Shown: positions 7,884 to 17,433, counted from the stretch's first letter. The stretch: DNA of 64,000 bases from Slackia equolifaciens (GCF_003725995.1 NZ_QIBX01000007.1:47250-111249), one strand, 5' to 3'. Program-made: numbers and translations. The notes: a model not told the origin generated them from the letters alone.

Positions 7884-10676
7884 ATGGCATTCGGAGGGTT
7901 TCGATTCGCCGGTCTTGAGCTGAAGAACATCCTGGGCGGCGCAGGCATGAAGGCGCTGCTGGTGGCGCTGGCCGTGATTCCGTGCCTGTGCGCGGCGTTC
8001 TATCTGGCGTCATACTCCGATCCGTACAAGGCGCTTGAGCGCGTGCCGGTTGCCGTGGTCAACTTGGACGAAGGCGCCACCATCAACGACGAAGAGCGCA
8101 ATGTGGGCCAGGAGGTGTGCGACGACATTGCCGCGCGTTCCGATGGCCTGCAATGGAACTTCGTGAGCGCCGAGGAGGCGCAGGCGGGCATGGAGGCCGG
8201 GACGTACTACATGACCTGCACGATTCCTGCCGATTTTTCCGAGAAGATAGCCTCGGCCGATTCGGGCGATCCCAAGTCGGCCAGCATGAGCGTTGAGTAC
8301 AACGAATCGCAAAATGTGACTGCAAGCCAGGCGGGTCGCAGCGTATGGCAGCAGATTCAGGGCGAAGTGACCGATTCCGTCACGCGCCAGTATTGGAATG
8401 CCGTGCTTACGCGCACGAGCGACGCAGGCCAGAGCATGGAGGAATCCGCAACGGGCGCCCAGCAGCTCGCCGAGGGCATGGACACGGTGGTCGAGGGCAA
8501 TGCGGGCATTACCGAAGGCATCGCAGGTATCGGTCAGGGCGCGGCGGCATTGCAGAGCGGCCTGGGCGCTATCGCATCGGGCGGCGACGCGCTCGCGCAG
8601 GGCACTGCGGCGCTTTCCTCCACGGGCGGACTTTTGAGCCAGGGCGCGAGCGCGCTTGCCGTGGGCACGCAGGCGCTTGCCGGTCAGACGAGTGCGTTGG
8701 GCGAGCAGACGCAGCAACTGGCTGACGGCGCCCAGGCTATTGACCAGGGCCTTGGTGCGGCGGTGCAGAGCATAGGCAGCTCCGATGATGATCTGAGTGC
8801 GGAAAACCCCACGCTGGCAGCTTCATCGCAGGCGGTGACCGATGGCCTTGCGCAGCTGTCGGACGGTCTTGCTCTGATCCAGGATGGCGCGGTGGCGCCC
8901 TTGAAGCAGGGACTTTCTGCCGTGAAGGGCTCGATTGATGACGTAGCGGGTGATTTGCATACGCTTGCCGATGATGCGGCCGCCTCCGAAGACGGCCAGC
9001 AGAGCGCGTCAAGCATTCAGGAAGCGACGGAGGCGGCGTCTGCCGTATCGCAGCACGTGTCCGATGCGCAGGAAGGCGTGGGCTCGGCAGACGAGAGCGT
9101 GTCTTCTGCCCAGGGCGATGTTGCTGCTGCCGCCAGCGCACTTAAGGAGCTTTCTGCGGCGGGCACGCTCAGCGCGCAGGATCAGGCAGCCGTGGATGAC
9201 GCCCTTGCGCGCCTCGCCTCCGCCGATGAATCCCTCGCCTCTGCGGATGCCTCCCTTGGCGCCGCGTCATCGTCGCTCGGTTCCGCCGCCGAAAACGCCC
9301 AGTCAACTTCGGCGGCTATCGCAGGCATCTCGAACAGTTCGGCAGCCGGCATATCCGCGCGGATCGAGGCGGCGGCGCAAGCGCTCGATGCGGTTTCCGC
9401 TTCTGCCATCGGCGCCAAGGATGACACGGTGTCGCTAGGTGATCTGGGTACTGCCGACGGCGAGAGCGATTCCTCTTCGGGTGCCGACTCCGCCAAGGTC
9501 ACGTTGTTTGCCGCGATCAACGGAATCGATGCCGGGCTCGACTCGACGCAGGCCGCCATTGGCGATGCGGACACGCCGGGCGCCTCGCTCGCCTTTGCGT
9601 CGAACGGCGTCACGCAGGGCATCGACGCGTTGGGCGAGGGGCTTTCGCTCACTCAGCAGGGCACCTCGGCGCTCTCTTTGGGCACCACGGCACTCGCTGC
9701 GGCTACTCCCTTGCTCTCTGAGGGAGTCACGCAGCTCGATCAGGGCGCACAGGGCGTTGCCACGGGTCTTGAGGCGTACATAGGCGGCGTGGATGTGCTT
9801 GCCCAAAGCGTGCCCGCATTTGTGCAAGGGCTTTCAGGCGTGGCAGAGGGAACGGGCGCGCTGGTCAGCGGCTCCAACATGCTCGCTCAGGCGTCGGGCC
9901 AGATGGGCGAGGGCCTTTCTATGGTGGGCGACGGCGTGAGCTCCATCGCCGACCAGCTGACCGAGGATTCCGACGGACTGCATATGCCCCAGGCCGAGAT
10001 CGATGATAAGGCCCAGATGATGTCGACTCCCGTGGAGCTCGACGAGGGCTATTACACGCATGTGGATTCGTTCGCTGCAGGCATCGCTCCGTATTTCTGG
10101 GCGGTATGTTTGTGGGTCGGTTGTCTCATCGCGAGCTTCGTGCTGCGTCCGCTCGACCGTCGCCTGGTGGCGTCGGGCGCCAACCCGTTCGCGGCGGCGT
10201 TCTCGGGCTTTGCGCCCATGGCGCTGCTCGCCGCGGCTCAGTCGCTCGTGCTTATGGTGGTGCTGCAGTTCGTCTTTGGCATGCAGGTGCAGGGTGCGGC
10301 GCAGTTCTATGCGTTCGGCCTGCTCGCAGCGGTGGCGTTTGCGGCGATCATACAGTTGCTCTCCGCGGCGTTCGGCCTGGGTGGACGCTTGGCCGCCGTG
10401 GTGCTTCTCATGTTGCAGATCGCGTGCGCGTCGGGCGTCTTTCCCGTGGAGACGGCGGGCGGCTTGTTCCAGGCGCTGGGCCATATCGTGCCTATGACCT
10501 ACGCGATTGACGGCATGCGCCAGATTATGTGCGGCGTGGGCTTTAATGTGGCCGCGCAGGCTGCCGTGGCGCTCGCCGTGGTGGCGATCGTCGCGTTCGC
10601 GCTTACGGCGCTTGCCGCCTACAGGCGCCGCATGGTGCGGATGGCCGATTTGCATCCCGCAATGCAGTTGGGCTAA
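7884..10676 (+). CDS. YhgE/Pip domain membrane protein
   Basis: 930 residues, start supported by GGGGAAGAGC. An N-terminal membrane helix (about residues 14-35) is followed by the family motif RVPVAVVNLDEGAT, then a roughly 650-residue extracytoplasmic region built of Leu-Xaa-Xaa-Gly heptad repeats (for example AQGTAALSSTGGLLSQGASAL), and finally about six hydrophobic segments from residue 730 to 920, as in ABC-2 permeases. YhgE/Pip proteins include the phage infection receptor Pip of Lactococcus and components needed for type VII secretion. The C-terminal tail RMADLHPAMQLG is encoded by DNA that recurs at 12117, after the neighbouring ATPase gene. It probably works with the ABC protein upstream. 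Confidence 0.9.
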   Translation: MAFGGFRFAGLELKNILGGAGMKALLVALAVIPCLCAAFYLASYSDPYKALERVPVAVVNLDEGATINDEERNVGQEVCDDIAARSDGLQWNFVSAEEAQAGMEAGTYYMTCTIPADFSEKIASADSGDPKSASMSVEYNESQNVTASQAGRSVWQQIQGEVTDSVTRQYWNAVLTRTSDAGQSMEESATGAQQLAEGMDTVVEGNAGITEGIAGIGQGAAALQSGLGAIASGGDALAQGTAALSSTGGLLSQGASALAVGTQALAGQTSALGEQTQQLADGAQAIDQGLGAAVQSIGSSDDDLSAENPTLAASSQAVTDGLAQLSDGLALIQDGAVAPLKQGLSAVKGSIDDVAGDLHTLADDAAASEDGQQSASSIQEATEAASAVSQHVSDAQEGVGSADESVSSAQGDVAAAASALKELSAAGTLSAQDQAAVDDALARLASADESLASADASLGAASSSLGSAAENAQSTSAAIAGISNSSAAGISARIEAAAQALDAVSASAIGAKDDTVSLGDLGTADGESDSSSGADSAKVTLFAAINGIDAGLDSTQAAIGDADTPGASLAFASNGVTQGIDALGEGLSLTQQGTSALSLGTTALAAATPLLSEGVTQLDQGAQGVATGLEAYIGGVDVLAQSVPAFVQGLSGVAEGTGALVSGSNMLAQASGQMGEGLSMVGDGVSSIADQLTEDSDGLHMPQAEIDDKAQMMSTPVELDEGYYTHVDSFAAGIAPYFWAVCLWVGCLIASFVLRPLDRRLVASGANPFAAAFSGFAPMALLAAAQSLVLMVVLQFVFGMQVQGAAQFYAFGLLAAVAFAAIIQLLSAAFGLGGRLAAVVLLMLQIACASGVFPVETAGGLFQALGHIVPMTYAIDGMRQIMCGVGFNVAAQAAVALAVVAIVAFALTALAAYRRRMVRMADLHPAMQLG

Positions 10677-10771
10677 GGGCGAATCGCCAAACCCGAAAAT
10701 AGAATACCGCCAAATCCGAAAATGAAACCGCGCCAAACCCGAAAATGAAACCGCGCCAAATCCGAAAGTGG
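10635..10771. repeat. Direct repeat, copy 1 (yhgE 3' end plus 23-bp iterons)
   Basis: Begins in the last 14 codons of yhgE and continues through its stop into three full and one partial 23-bp tandem units (10685-10771), each starting CGCCAAAYCCGAAAAT. A -10-like TATCAT (10772-10777) follows directly, so the iterons would overlap the -35 of the ATPase gene at 10802. Copy 2 at 12117-12230 is nearly identical but one unit shorter. Confidence 0.9.
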
Positions 10772-10801
10772 TATCATATCCCCAGATAAGAGGAGGCGCG
10801 T

Positions 10802-12079
10802 ATGGTTGCTTATATTCCCCGTCTTGCAGACGGTCAATTGCAAGAAAAACTCGAACGCACAGGTGCGGTTCTGGTAAGAGGCCCAAAATGGTGCGGCAAG
10901 ACGTCAACGTGTGAGCAGCAGGCGCGAAGCGCGCTTAAAATGCGTGACCCCGATGCGTATGCGGCCAATATGGAGGCGGCGCAAATAAGGCCTTCGCTCT
11001 TGTTGAGGGGGGAGCGCCCGCGTCTTATAGACGAATGGCAGGTTGCTCCTGTGCTATGGGATGCCGTAATCAACGAAGTCGATGCCGCTGGCGGTCAGCC
11101 GGGTCAGTTCGTGCTGACGGGCTCGGCAACGCCCTTTGGCCCTCATGACGATACAAAGCCCAAGCATACCGGGACGGGTCGCATAGCCCGCATTGACATG
11201 GACACGATGACCCTGGAAGAATCGGGCGTTTCTTCGAACGAGGTGAGTCTTTCTGCTCTTTTTGGGGGACAAGCTCAGGTCGAGGGTGCTTCGAATATAA
11301 GCGTCGAGCAATACGCCGAGCTCATTTGCGCTGGAGGTTGGCCGAGCCCTATTGCTCGTGGCACGCTCGATACAAAGGTCGCGAAAGACTATATAGGCGC
11401 AATATGCGAAAGCGATATATCCGAGGCTGCAGGGGTCGAGCTCGATCCGCTACGTGCACGCGCGCTCTTGCGCTCGCTTGCTCGGAATAGCGCCCAGGAA
11501 GCATCGCTTGCAACGCTTTTGGCCGATGTCAAAGACGTGGGGGTTGGCATGAGCGAGCCCACGTTGCGTTCGTATCTGAATGCGCTGCGAAAGCTGTTTG
11601 TGATCGAAGACATACCTGCGTGGGCTCCCACGTTGCGCTCGCGAACGCCCTTGCGCTCGTCGGCTACGTGGCATCTTTGCGATCCGTCTCTTGCGGCAGC
11701 CGCTCTTGAGGCTAGCCCCGATGCTTTGTTGAATGATTTGGTGTCGATGGGATATCTTTTTGAGACTCTATGCGTACGCGATTTGCGTTCTTACGTGCGC
11801 TGCATGGATGGCAGCGTTGCGCACTATCGCGACAAATCGGGTCTTGAGGCTGATGTGATATTGCGACTCAATGATGGGCGTTGGGCCGCGGTAGAGGTGA
11901 AGCTCGGTGGTGCCAAACGCATCGATGAAGGGGCTTCGAACTTGCTGACTTTGGCAGGCAAAATCGACCAGGCGAAATCCGGTGCTCCAGCGTTTTTGGC
12001 CGTTGTGACTGGCGGGCGCTATGCGTATACGCGCGAAGACGGAGTGCACGTGATCCCCCTGGGGTGCCTCTCCCACTGA
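10802..12079 (+). CDS. AAA ATPase with DUF4143-type C-terminus
   Basis: 425 residues, ribosome site AGAGGAGGCG. It belongs to the widespread predicted-ATPase group (COG1373 type): Walker A GPKWCGKTS near residues 27-35, Walker B RLIDEWQ near 79, a sensor-like LTGSATP near 105, and a C-terminal domain with FETLCVRDL, GLEADVIL and WAAVEVKLG whose E...D...E-V-K pattern resembles the PD-(D/E)XK nuclease fold. Many members carry a winged helix between the two parts. Biological role is unknown for the family; proposals include DNA-linked and toxin-antitoxin-like functions. The gene and its promoter sit exactly between two direct repeats, suggesting it arrived as a cassette. A second, distant paralogue is at 32795. 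Confidence 0.85.
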   Translation: MVAYIPRLADGQLQEKLERTGAVLVRGPKWCGKTSTCEQQARSALKMRDPDAYAANMEAAQIRPSLLLRGERPRLIDEWQVAPVLWDAVINEVDAAGGQPGQFVLTGSATPFGPHDDTKPKHTGTGRIARIDMDTMTLEESGVSSNEVSLSALFGGQAQVEGASNISVEQYAELICAGGWPSPIARGTLDTKVAKDYIGAICESDISEAAGVELDPLRARALLRSLARNSAQEASLATLLADVKDVGVGMSEPTLRSYLNALRKLFVIEDIPAWAPTLRSRTPLRSSATWHLCDPSLAAAALEASPDALLNDLVSMGYLFETLCVRDLRSYVRCMDGSVAHYRDKSGLEADVILRLNDGRWAAVEVKLGGAKRIDEGASNLLTLAGKIDQAKSGAPAFLAVVTGGRYAYTREDGVHVIPLGCLSH

Positions 12080-12116
12080 TATTGGTTCCGTTGCGCCTCA
12101 TTCTCTATCCCGTACC

Positions 12117-12230
12117 GTGCGCATGGCCGATCTTCACCCCGCAATGCAGTTGGCCTAAGGGCGAATCGCCAAATCCGAAAATAGAATACCGCCAAATCCG
12201 AAAATGAAACCGCGCCAAACCCGAAAGTGG
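12117..12230. repeat. Direct repeat, copy 2 (yhgE tail relic plus iterons)
   Basis: Repeats the end of yhgE (still encoding VRMADLHPAMQLA and a stop) and two full plus one partial 23-bp unit (12167-12230). Relative to copy 1 exactly one 23-bp unit is absent, and there is no -10-like element after it. The region 12080-12116 before it is unremarkable. Confidence 0.9.
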
Positions 12231-12426
12231 TCTGCATCCTGCGCTCCAGGCGGTTCGCTAGGACGGCTCCGGCCGACCTGCCGCGCGGGTATGCGTGCCG
12301 TCTGCCCGACGCGTAACGCTCCCTTCACATTGCGGCGCTACAATCTCCCGGTTCTGAACGCGTCGTTCTCTGACGCGGGCGGCCGTGCGACCGTGCGCCG
12401 CCCGCGCTGGTGGGAAGGGTACGAAT
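12231..12426 (+). promoter_or_regulatory. glmS leader with strong stem-loop
   Basis: A TACAAT hexamer (12339-12344) may be a -10. Downstream, GCGGGCGGC pairs with GCCGCCCGC (12375-12383 with 12397-12405), and a smaller GCGTC...GACGC stem overlaps its left arm. I see no glmS ribozyme core. The hairpin ends about 20 bases before the start codon and could affect translation. Confidence 0.35.
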
Positions 12427-14268
12427 ATGTGCGGAATCGTCGGATATACCGGAACGCTCCAGGTCAAAGACATCCTGCTGCGCGGGCTCAAGCGCATGGA
12501 ATATCGCGGTTACGATTCGGCGGGCATCGCCGTGCAAACCGCTGCCGGCATCAATGTGAAGCATAAGGTGGGCAAGGTCGCCGCGCTTGCGAACATGGTC
12601 GACTCCATGGATATCGTGGGTACCTGCGGCATAGGCCACACGCGTTGGGCTACGCACGGCAAACCGAGCGAGCGCAACGCGCATCCGCATACGGCCTGCG
12701 CCAACGACATCGCTGTGGTGCATAACGGCATCATCGAGAACTTTGCGAGCCTGCGCGAAGAGCTCGAGGGCCGTGGCCATGTTTTTTCCAGCGAGACCGA
12801 TACCGAGGTGGTAGCGCATCTGATCGAAGAGGCCTATGAGGGCGACCTGTTCGGCGCCGTGCGCGCGGCATGCAATCGTTTGGCCGGCGCATACGCCATC
12901 GCCGCCATCTGCGAAGCCGAGCCCGGAGTGATCGTGTGCGCTCGCAAGGATTCGCCCATCGTAGTGGGCCAGGGCAAAACCGGCGCGCTCGTGGCAAGCG
13001 ACATCGTGGCGCTCATCGATGAGACGCGCGACGTGGTGGTGCTCGAAGACGATACCTTCGCCAAGCTATCCTGCGATTCGGCCACGGGCGAGACGTCCAT
13101 CGAGTACGTGGACATGGAGGGCAATGCCATCCAGCCCGAAATCACGCACGTGGACTGGGACATCGACGCCGCCGAGAAGGGCGGCTACCCCGACTTCATG
13201 CTCAAGGAAATCTACGAAGAGCCTCGTACCATCCGCGACACGCTTGCCGGGCGCATGGTGAACGGGCACCTGCAGTTCGACGAGCTTGCGCTGAACTATG
13301 ACGAGCTGGCTGCCATCGATCGCGTGTACATCATCGCGTGCGGAACCAGCTACCATGCCGGCCTCATCGCCAAGAACCTCATCGAGGCGTGGAGCCGTAT
13401 CCCCTGCGAGGTGGAGGTGGCGAGCGAGTTCCGCTACCGCAACCCCATCGTAACGCCGTCCACGTTGGTGGTGGCCGTGAGTCAGTCGGGCGAGACGGCC
13501 GATACGCTGGCGGCGGTGCGCGACGCGCGCATCAAGGGCGCCAAAGTGTTCGGCATTACCAATGTGGTGGGAAGCCCTCTTGCGCGCGAGAGCGACGGCG
13601 TCATCTACATCAAGGCCAACAAGGAAATCGCCGTTGCTGCCACCAAAAGCTTCTTGGGCCAGGTGGCTGCGCTCACGCTGCTTGCCATGCTTCTGGGACA
13701 GCTGCGCGGCGGTCTCACCACGGCGCAGATCCGCATGCTGTTCCGCGAGCTCGCCGATACCGCTCAGCAGATCGAGCAGATTCTGGCCGATACCGACACC
13801 ATCGAGGCTGCGGCTCTTGCGTGCAAGGATGCGCAGAACGCCCTGTTCATCGGCCGTGGCATTGGGTCAACTATCTGCTACGAGGGCGCGCTCAAGCTCA
13901 AAGAGATCAGCTACCTGCACGCCGAGGCCTACGCAGCGGGCGAGATGAAGCACGGCCCTATCGCGCTGATTGACCCCGGGTTTCCGGTGATCGTGGTGGC
14001 CACCAAGAGCCCTACGTACGACAAGGTGATTTCCAACATTCAGGAATGCAAGGCACGTGGTGCGCTCGTGGTGGCTATCGCCACCGAAGGGGACGAGGAA
14101 ATCAAGAAGCACGCCGATTACGTGATCTACATCCCCAAAGTGCGTGACTGCTTTAGCGCCATCACCGCCAGCGTACCGCTGCAGCTGTTCGCGCGCTCCA
14201 TTGCGCTCGCTCGCGGCTGCGACGTAGACCAGCCGCGTAATCTTGCGAAGAGCGTGACCGTGGAGTAG
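12427..14268 (+). CDS. glmS: Glutamine-fructose-6-phosphate aminotransferase
   Basis: 613 residues starting MCGIVGYTG; the in-frame ATG 42 bases upstream is rejected because Cys2 must become the N-terminal nucleophile. The class II glutaminase half (1 to about 240, with GIGHTRWATHG and HNGI) is followed by two SIS sugar-isomerase domains (CGTSYHAG, SQSGETADT, and LKEISYLHAEAYAAGEMKHGP) and the invariant end QPRNLAKSVTVE. It makes glucosamine-6-phosphate from fructose-6-phosphate and glutamine in the cytosol, the entry to peptidoglycan and amino-sugar synthesis. The ribosome site is GGGAAGGG. Confidence 0.98.
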   Translation: MCGIVGYTGTLQVKDILLRGLKRMEYRGYDSAGIAVQTAAGINVKHKVGKVAALANMVDSMDIVGTCGIGHTRWATHGKPSERNAHPHTACANDIAVVHNGIIENFASLREELEGRGHVFSSETDTEVVAHLIEEAYEGDLFGAVRAACNRLAGAYAIAAICEAEPGVIVCARKDSPIVVGQGKTGALVASDIVALIDETRDVVVLEDDTFAKLSCDSATGETSIEYVDMEGNAIQPEITHVDWDIDAAEKGGYPDFMLKEIYEEPRTIRDTLAGRMVNGHLQFDELALNYDELAAIDRVYIIACGTSYHAGLIAKNLIEAWSRIPCEVEVASEFRYRNPIVTPSTLVVAVSQSGETADTLAAVRDARIKGAKVFGITNVVGSPLARESDGVIYIKANKEIAVAATKSFLGQVAALTLLAMLLGQLRGGLTTAQIRMLFRELADTAQQIEQILADTDTIEAAALACKDAQNALFIGRGIGSTICYEGALKLKEISYLHAEAYAAGEMKHGPIALIDPGFPVIVVATKSPTYDKVISNIQECKARGALVVAIATEGDEEIKKHADYVIYIPKVRDCFSAITASVPLQLFARSIALARGCDVDQPRNLAKSVTVE

Positions 14269-14401
14269 AGGTTCATCGATTCGTCGGCCGGCAAAGCGCC
14301 CACTGCCGCGGAGGAATCTGGCGGCAGCCCTTCAATCGTCGCCCATGGCGGAAAGGCACGGTTGTTAGCGGTTTATGCTCCAGCAGATTCCATGGAAACG
14401 C

Positions 14402-14438
14402 AAGAGCCGCCCCGTTCCGATGAGCGGGGCGGCTCTTT
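14402..14438. terminator. Terminator between converging glmS and fbp
   Basis: A 13-bp perfect stem (AAGAGCCGCCCCG pairing with its complement at 14425-14437) with a 10-base loop, then TTT. It lies between convergent genes and may serve both, though T-runs are short. Confidence 0.75.
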
Positions 14439-14490
14439 GCATCGAGGGGCGCTGGCATGGCGTTCGGCGCGCGCTATCGTGCGGCGCGCG

Positions 14491-16443
14491 TTACGCTCGT
14501 TCGGGCAGGGCTCCCTCTCGGTAGGCCTCTATCAGGCGCTCGAGGTCGCGAACGCGCGCGCGTAGGCGGGCGCCGATATCGGTGTCGGCCACCAACGTGC
14601 GCTTCTCCATGCGTTCCACCACGCGACGCGTCGAATGGATATCCAACTCGCGCTCCACTGCTGCGGCCGCCGACTCCAACGGCTCATGCGCGGCGAGCAC
14701 GAATCCCTGTGAGTTCGAGATGAGCGTGTATCCGGCGATGCCTGTCGTGGGCTGATAGGCGCGCGAGAACCCGCCATCGATGGTCAGCACGCGTCCGCCG
14801 CACTTCACCGGATCCTCGCCGTCTTTCGCCTTAACGGGCACATGGCCGCAAATGATGCGCGATGCCGCGGGGTCCATCCCAAAGTCCTCGAAGACGACGG
14901 CCATGGCCTCCGGGTCGTCGAGGCGTGCGTAGAAGGGGTTCTTGACCTCCTTACGTGCGGCTTTGTCAGCCACGAAGTAGATCTCGAACGTCGCCATCTT
15001 GCTCTTTGCGAACAGGGGCGATTCCGGGGCAAGCCACAACCACCACATCAGGTCGCGCCCGCGTTTGCGCTCCACCTCGTCGGCGCTGAAAAATGCCGCG
15101 CGCACGTAGTGCTCCAGCGCGTCATAGAGGGCTCTGCCGCAAAGCTCTTCGCCAAAGATGTTCGCATGCATAAGCGAGCCGTCCTGGGCAAGCGGCACGC
15201 TCGCGTGGAACAGCAGGCTGCCGTTGGAGATCTTATACAGGCTGCCCACTTTCAGGAACAGGCGCATGTGGCGCTGCAGCTTCTCGCAGCTGACAAATGC
15301 CTGCTCGAGGCGCTGCATGACCGATTCTTCCTCGGGCGTGAGCGCATAGGGGTCGGCGGGGTCGACGGTTGGCAGCACCTTATCCGCGAGTTCGTACTCC
15401 ACGCCGTCCACCACGACGGTGCCGCGATCGTGGTCGATTTTGTCCAGCAGCTTGCGGTCGCTCAGGCCGAACTCGGGGTATTCGTCGATGAGCTGGCCTT
15501 CTACCTTGAACTGGATGATGGCCATGGCCTTTTGGATTTTGACGTTCATTTCGTATGCGCGCTCGTCCAAATCGGGATTGCCTTTGAGGCCGAATGCCAC
15601 GCAAGGGTCATCGCGGTAGGCATCCATGGCAAACGCCGCCAAGGGCAAAATGTTGATGCCGTAGGCGTCCTCGAGAATCGAGAGGTTTCCATAGCGCGCG
15701 CAGTTGCGCACCACGTGAGCGATGCATCCACGCTGCCCCAGGGCTGCTCCCATCCACACGATGTCGTGGTTGCCCCATTGAATGTCCAGGCAGTGGTATT
15801 TCGCAAGCGTGTCCATGATGGCGTCGGGCGCGGGGCCGCGATCGTAGATGTCTCCCAAAATATGCAGGTGGTCAAGCGAGAATCGCTGAATGAGCAGGCA
15901 TAGCGCCTCGATGAAGGCCGGGCCGCGCCCGATTCGCACGATGGAATCCACGATGGCTCGGCGGTATTCGTCGCGGTCTACCGCGCAATTGTCTTCGGTC
16001 ATGAGCTCCTCGATGGCATAGGCGAACTCTTGAGGGTATGCCTTGTGCACTTTGGAGCGCGAGTATTTGCCCGACGCGCGCTTTGCCACGGCGATGAGCC
16101 GCTCGACCGCCTGCGCGATCCAGGCATCCGGGTCGTCGAGAGTGGGCAGAATGAGCTGCAGCTTTTCGTGAGGATAGTAGATAAGCGTTGCGAGCTGGCG
16201 CTTTTCCGTCTCGGTGAGGGCGTTGCCAAGCGCGTCGTCGATTTTCATGCGGATGGAGCCCGACCCGTTTTTCAGCAGATGCGCGAATGCCTCGTATTCT
16301 CCGTGGATGTCGGAGGCGAACAGCTCGGTGCCTTTGGGCAGGCTTAAGATCGCGTTGAGGTTTATGGCCTCGGCCGAGGCGTCGGCGATGGTGGGGTAGG
16401 TTTCGGAAAGCAGCTCGAGATAGCGCAGGTCGTCGGTTTGCAT
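14491..16443 (-). CDS. fbp: Class III fructose-1,6-bisphosphatase
   Basis: 650 residues, typical of the class III (Firmicutes-type) enzyme. The start at 16443 (MQTDDLRYLELLSETYP) follows GAGGAGGCTCGC; the open frame extends 64 codons further upstream without a ribosome site. Metallophosphatase motifs are present: FASDIHGEYEAF near residue 48, ILGDIYDRGPAPD, WGNHDIVWMGAA, and CGHVPVKAKDGEDP late in the chain. It hydrolyses fructose-1,6-bisphosphate to fructose-6-phosphate in gluconeogenesis. It converges with glmS, which consumes fructose-6-phosphate. Confidence 0.95.
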   Translation of the reverse strand: MQTDDLRYLELLSETYPTIADASAEAINLNAILSLPKGTELFASDIHGEYEAFAHLLKNGSGSIRMKIDDALGNALTETEKRQLATLIYYPHEKLQLILPTLDDPDAWIAQAVERLIAVAKRASGKYSRSKVHKAYPQEFAYAIEELMTEDNCAVDRDEYRRAIVDSIVRIGRGPAFIEALCLLIQRFSLDHLHILGDIYDRGPAPDAIMDTLAKYHCLDIQWGNHDIVWMGAALGQRGCIAHVVRNCARYGNLSILEDAYGINILPLAAFAMDAYRDDPCVAFGLKGNPDLDERAYEMNVKIQKAMAIIQFKVEGQLIDEYPEFGLSDRKLLDKIDHDRGTVVVDGVEYELADKVLPTVDPADPYALTPEEESVMQRLEQAFVSCEKLQRHMRLFLKVGSLYKISNGSLLFHASVPLAQDGSLMHANIFGEELCGRALYDALEHYVRAAFFSADEVERKRGRDLMWWLWLAPESPLFAKSKMATFEIYFVADKAARKEVKNPFYARLDDPEAMAVVFEDFGMDPAASRIICGHVPVKAKDGEDPVKCGGRVLTIDGGFSRAYQPTTGIAGYTLISNSQGFVLAAHEPLESAAAAVERELDIHSTRRVVERMEKRTLVADTDIGARLRARVRDLERLIEAYREGALPERA

Positions 16444-16630
16444 GCGAGCCTCCTCGGTGGCGGACGGAGTATGGTGTTTGCGATTATCGCGCATAGCATC
16501 CATTGCGGGCACGCTAAGGGGCAAGAAACTCGCAGGAGTCGAGTCGCGTCGGTCGGTGCGCCACGTGGGTTCTTGGTCGCCATCTTGTAGAGCGGTTCCG
16601 CGGCGCTCATGCACGAAGGTGATTGTGGGG

Positions 16631-16668
16631 TACAATACACCCTAGTAAAGCGGCCGATTCTTGGCCGC
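16631..16668 (+). promoter_or_regulatory. Possible acpS promoter -10 and leader hairpin
   Basis: TACAAT (16631-16636) could be a -10, without a clear -35; a GCGGCC...GGCCGC stem-loop (16650-16668) follows in the presumed leader. Confidence 0.35.
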
Positions 16669-16707
16669 AGTCTGCAATAGCATTTCGAAACAATAGAAAG
16701 GCCCCGC

Positions 16708-17331
16708 ATGCCCGTTGGTCTGGGAGTAGATATCGTCGAAATCGATCGCATGAGGCGCATTCTCGATCGTACGCCGTCGTTCGCGCGCAAGGTGTTCACC
16801 CAGGGTGAACAGGATTACTGCAACGCTAAAGCCAATCCCGCTACGCACTACGCCGCTCGCTTTGCTGCCAAAGAGGCGGTGTGCAAGGCGCTGGGCACGG
16901 GCATTCTCACAGACGGCATCACCATGCAGGACGTCGAGGTGATTCGCGATTCCCGAGGCAAGCCGGCCGTGGCGCTCCACGGTGCCGCCGCTCGCATTGC
17001 GGCAGACCAAGGCGTAGTTGATGTGCCCCTTTCGCTTACATACACCCATAGCGTCGCCGTGGCGAACGCCGTGGCAATCACCAAGGCGTCGCAGGCCGAA
17101 CGCGAAAAGCACCGCGACGTGAAGGCCGAGCTGGCTCAGCAGTTCAAAGAGCTGCGCGGCATGCTGGACGACCTAAGCGGCGAAACGGCCAGCGCCGCGC
17201 ATAAGGCTCAAGAGGCAGATGCCCAGGAGCCCCAAGAGGCCGATGCGCAAGAGCCTGCGGATGCTGCAGACGTTGAGCCGTTCCCAAACGTGTCGAGCTC
17301 CGGCGTATCGGGGGGGGGGGGCTCCCGGTAA
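16708..17331 (+). CDS. acpS: Holo-[acyl-carrier-protein] synthase with extended tail
   Basis: The first 125 residues are a complete AcpS: GLGVDIVEIDR at the N-terminus (Mg-binding Asp8) and FAAKEAVCKALGTG. The enzyme moves 4'-phosphopantetheine from CoA to acyl carrier protein. A helical and then acidic repeat tail (EADAQEPQEADAQEPADAAD) makes it 207 residues rather than about 120. The tail ends in a Gly run encoded by twelve consecutive G. With eleven or fourteen G the frame would run on to 17437, where its TGA overlaps the ATG of nnrD. The given length may thus be an artefact or one phase of a variable tract. Ribosome site AGAAAGG. Confidence 0.9.
   Translation: MPVGLGVDIVEIDRMRRILDRTPSFARKVFTQGEQDYCNAKANPATHYAARFAAKEAVCKALGTGILTDGITMQDVEVIRDSRGKPAVALHGAAARIAADQGVVDVPLSLTYTHSVAVANAVAITKASQAEREKHRDVKAELAQQFKELRGMLDDLSGETASAAHKAQEADAQEPQEADAQEPADAADVEPFPNVSSSGVSGGGGSR
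17310..17321 (+). repeat. Homopolymer of 12 G inside acpS
   Basis: Twelve consecutive G near the 3' end of acpS. Frame analysis: 12 G gives a stop at 17329-17331; 13 G gives a stop about 30 bases later; 11 or 14 G reads through to 17437. Confidence 0.95.
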
Positions 17332-17433
17332 GCCCAAAGAGCATGGAGCAGCGGACGCTATGAGCGCGCTCGGTAATGATGCGAGCGGCATCGTTGCGCA
17401 AGGCGCATCGGAAGAATCGGGGAGGGGTCAAGC

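Noticed and set aside
10685..10771. Possible CRISPR array in the 23-bp repeats
   Set aside because: The units are directly adjacent with no spacers and no cas genes are present; they behave as iterons.
12231..12426. glmS ribozyme
   Set aside because: A strong hairpin is present, but I do not find the conserved ribozyme core, and the class is mainly known from Firmicutes.
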